A DNA stretch of 64,000 nucleotides from Arthrobacter sp. OV608 (GTDB lineage: Bacteria; Actinomycetota; Actinomycetes; Actinomycetales; Micrococcaceae), in NCBI GenBank assembly GCA_900110595.1, contig FOEZ01000011.1, positions 1 to 64,000 of the forward strand. Direction: 5' to 3'. The notes beneath the pieces are model-generated. The model did not search any database. It was not told the origin of the DNA and saw nothing but the letters and a program-made list of their open reading frames with translations. A program made the position numbers and the translations under genes. This document shows positions 62,546-64,000 of this stretch, one piece after another (position 1 is the first letter of the stretch; each line of letters begins with the position of its first letter).

Positions 62546-63024
62546 GCGAGGGCCACGTCGGGCTGTACACCGGGGTCGTCACCGACAACGACGACCCCGA
62601 GGGCAAGTGTCGGATCAAGGCCGAGGTCCCCGAGGTGCTCTCCGGGGCAACCGGGTGGTGCACACCGTCGCTGCCCTACGCCGGCGCCGGCTGCGGATTC
62701 GCCATGGTGCCGCCTGTCGGCGCGACCGTGCTCGTGCAGTGGCCGCGAGGCGACCTCTCCGCGCCACCGGTCTGGTCCGGGGCGACATACGCGGCGGGCG
62801 AGGGCGTCGAGGGCGCGGGTCCCGACACCGTCATCGTCCTGACCCCCGGAGGCCACCGGCTCGAGCTCTCCGACGATCAGACCGCCCTGACAATCACCTG
62901 CTCAGAGGGTCCTGTGATCACCCTCGACGGCAACGGGATCACGATCGACAACGGGCAGGGCGCCACGCTGAAGATGGAGGGCACATCGGTGAACATCAAC
63001 GACGGCGCCCTGAAGGTGAGCTGA
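62542..63024 (+). CDS. eCIS spike protein (gpV/gp5-like, OB fold)
   Basis: 160 residues from GTG 62542 (GTGA overlap). OB-fold start YTGVVTDNDDPEGKCRIKAE, AMVPPVGATVLVQWPRGDLS, APPVWSGATYAAG. A short repetitive beta-helix end follows (HRLELSDDQTALTITCSEGP, GNGITIDNGQGATLKMEGTS). Forms the trimeric puncturing needle below the hub. Confidence 0.92.
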   Translation: MSEGHVGLYTGVVTDNDDPEGKCRIKAEVPEVLSGATGWCTPSLPYAGAGCGFAMVPPVGATVLVQWPRGDLSAPPVWSGATYAAGEGVEGAGPDTVIVLTPGGHRLELSDDQTALTITCSEGPVITLDGNGITIDNGQGATLKMEGTSVNINDGALKVS

Positions 63025-63025
63025 G

Positions 63026-63358
63026 ATGTCCGGGAAGGTCCTGACCACAGCGACCGTGGCGAGCTGCCCGCATGGGGGGCAGGCCTCGTTCACGGCGAGC
63101 CAGAGGGCGGTCACAATCGACGGGTCTTCGGCGCTGGTCGCGACCGACACCACGACGATCACCGGCTGCTCGTTCATGATCGGGAACACGCCGAGCCCGT
63201 GCACGACGGTGCAGTGGCAGGGGCCCGCGACGCGGGTGACCGCAGGCGGCACCGCCGTCCTGCTCGAAACCAGCACCGGGCTCTGCATGAGCGCGGCCTC
63301 ATCCCCGCAAGGCAGCCTGCAGATCAGCACCGTCCAGTCCAAGGTGACGGCGAAATGA
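63026..63358 (+). CDS. PAAR-like spike tip protein (Afp10-like)
   Basis: 110 residues from ATG 63026. CPHGGQASF, TITGCSFMIGNTPSPCTTV and TSTGLCMSA contain the Cys/His set expected to hold a metal in the tip. DUF4280/PAAR-like conical tip that sharpens the spike and may dock effectors. ATGA overlap with the next gene. Confidence 0.8.
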   Translation: MSGKVLTTATVASCPHGGQASFTASQRAVTIDGSSALVATDTTTITGCSFMIGNTPSPCTTVQWQGPATRVTAGGTAVLLETSTGLCMSAASSPQGSLQISTVQSKVTAK

Positions 63359-63738
63359 CCGCGCCGCGGCGCCATGCCGGACAGCCCTGGGCCGTGGTCA
63401 CGGGGCGGCGCCTCAGCACGCGCTCGGCCCTCGAGCACCTCGACGACCTCGTCCGCATCGTGCTCCTCACTGAACCGAATGAGCGGGTGCACCGGCCGGG
63501 ATTCGGGGCCGGCTTGGGTGCCTCGACGCTCTTCCAGCCCCTCTCCCCCGGCCTCGCGGCAACCGTGCGGGCGCGAGCCCGCGGAAGCCTCATGGACGCC
63601 CTTGGAGACCGGCTCGATGTCGTCGACGTCGAGGTGGAGGTCACCGACTCGACCCTCTCCGCGCTGGTGGTCTACCGACCCAAGCCCGCCGGTGAGACCC
63701 GGACAGTCACCCTCACCCTCCCGGCGGCGGCACTGTGA
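63355..63738 (+). CDS. gp25-like baseplate wedge protein (Afp9-like)
   Basis: 127 residues from ATG 63355. ALEHLDDLVRIVLLTEPNER, VHRPGFGAGLGASTLFQPLS, ARGSLMDALGDRLDVVDVEV match the gp25 family, including the EPNERVHRPGFG sheath-initiating region. Connects the wedge to the first sheath ring. Confidence 0.9.
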   Translation: MTAPRRHAGQPWAVVTGRRLSTRSALEHLDDLVRIVLLTEPNERVHRPGFGAGLGASTLFQPLSPGLAATVRARARGSLMDALGDRLDVVDVEVEVTDSTLSALVVYRPKPAGETRTVTLTLPAAAL

Positions 63739-64000
63739 GCACCGGACCGCACGACGCGTGGACATTGCCGCACCAGCCGCAGGCAGCTGCGGTGTTGCGT
63801 CCGCGGGCCCTGTTCGCCGCACCCGCCAGCGTCGTCGGCCTGCGCGTCGCGTCCGGGACGGCGGTGGGGGCAGTGCGGACGATCTCGGTCTGGCTCTACG
63901 GCGACCCGCCCGCGGGGATGACGGCGGCAGCGCTCTGGAGCCTGGACGGCGGGCCGGGCGGACCGGAGGTGACCCTCACGGGGGCAGGGACCATCGTCGC
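63735..64000 (+). CDS. eCIS baseplate protein, N-terminal part (cut by window edge)
   Basis: GTG 63735 overlaps the preceding TGA (GTGA). The 88 codons visible are open: VSTGPHDAWTLPHQPQAAAV, FAAPASVVGLRVASGTAVGA, VRTISVWLYGDPPAGM. Position after gp25 suggests a baseplate wedge protein such as an Afp11/gpJ-like product, but the visible part is too short to confirm. Confidence 0.6.
   Translation, partial: MSTGPHDAWTLPHQPQAAAVLRPRALFAAPASVVGLRVASGTAVGAVRTISVWLYGDPPAGMTAAALWSLDGGPGGPEVTLTGAGTIV

Noticed and set aside
53362..64000. Prophage rather than eCIS
   Set aside because: The presence of an AAA+ ATPase, DUF4255 cap and PAAR-like tip with no capsid, portal or terminase in view points to an eCIS. 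The right side beyond the window is unseen.

Overview
The window looks like a chromosomal segment of a high-GC Gram-positive actinobacterium, most likely Arthrobacter or a close relative. This rests on codon usage, abundant GTG starts and the protein families present (SARP and NarL-type regulators, TPR NB-ARC proteins, LGFP repeats). It was judged by eye only. About 40 kb of accessory, partly decayed DNA is followed by a well-kept operon for an extracellular contractile injection system (eCIS, phage-tail-like).

Layout. (1) 1-8.4 kb: a broken tyrosine integrase and the first of three diverged att-like modules built on a tRNA 3' end (567-589, 8259-8281, 39078-39100). Between modules 1 and 2 lies a defence-like block: a DUF4238 protein, an AbiJ-like protein, membrane proteins, and a Ser/Thr kinase divergent from a RuvC-like gene pair. 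(2) 8.4-39 kb, between modules 2 and 3: an island of regulators (three SARP-type genes, one truncated; a NarL-type two-component system; an FHA membrane protein) and secreted or effector-like proteins (HExxH protein, lipase-like membrane protein, Gmad2-LysM protein, papain-like protein with an Nbr1-FW domain, a 905-residue Nbr1-FW protein, tyrosinase-like and esterase-like remnants). Many genes here carry single frameshifts. (3) 39-53.3 kb: a DUF4192 remnant fused end to end with a truncated M20 peptidase, a PLP aminotransferase, a CHAT protease with a partner gene, an LGFP-repeat protein, and an NLR-like NB-ARC/TPR protein with a small partner sharing an amyloid-like motif. (4) 53.3-64 kb: the eCIS structural operon (sheath, tube, gp26-like chaperone, Pro-rich protein, Pvc16-like cap, AAA+ ATPase, adaptor, gpX-like, hub, spike, PAAR-like tip, gp25-like), running off the right edge.

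How the parts may work together. Ten sites share a 17-bp direct repeat, RTAACG-N5-RTAACG (6-bp half-sites 11 bp apart). In most copies it is followed about 10 bp later by a T....T hexamer resembling a -10 box. One copy precedes the eCIS sheath gene. The others precede the HExxH gene pair, the lipase-like gene, a membrane protein, the two-component system, the Gmad2-LysM gene, the FHA gene, the esterase remnant and the Nbr1-FW operon. This geometry matches SARP operators, and three SARP-type genes sit among the sites. My main proposal is a SARP-controlled regulon coupling an eCIS with a dispersed set of accessory or cargo genes. The repeats are seen directly. The regulator and the cargo roles are inferred.
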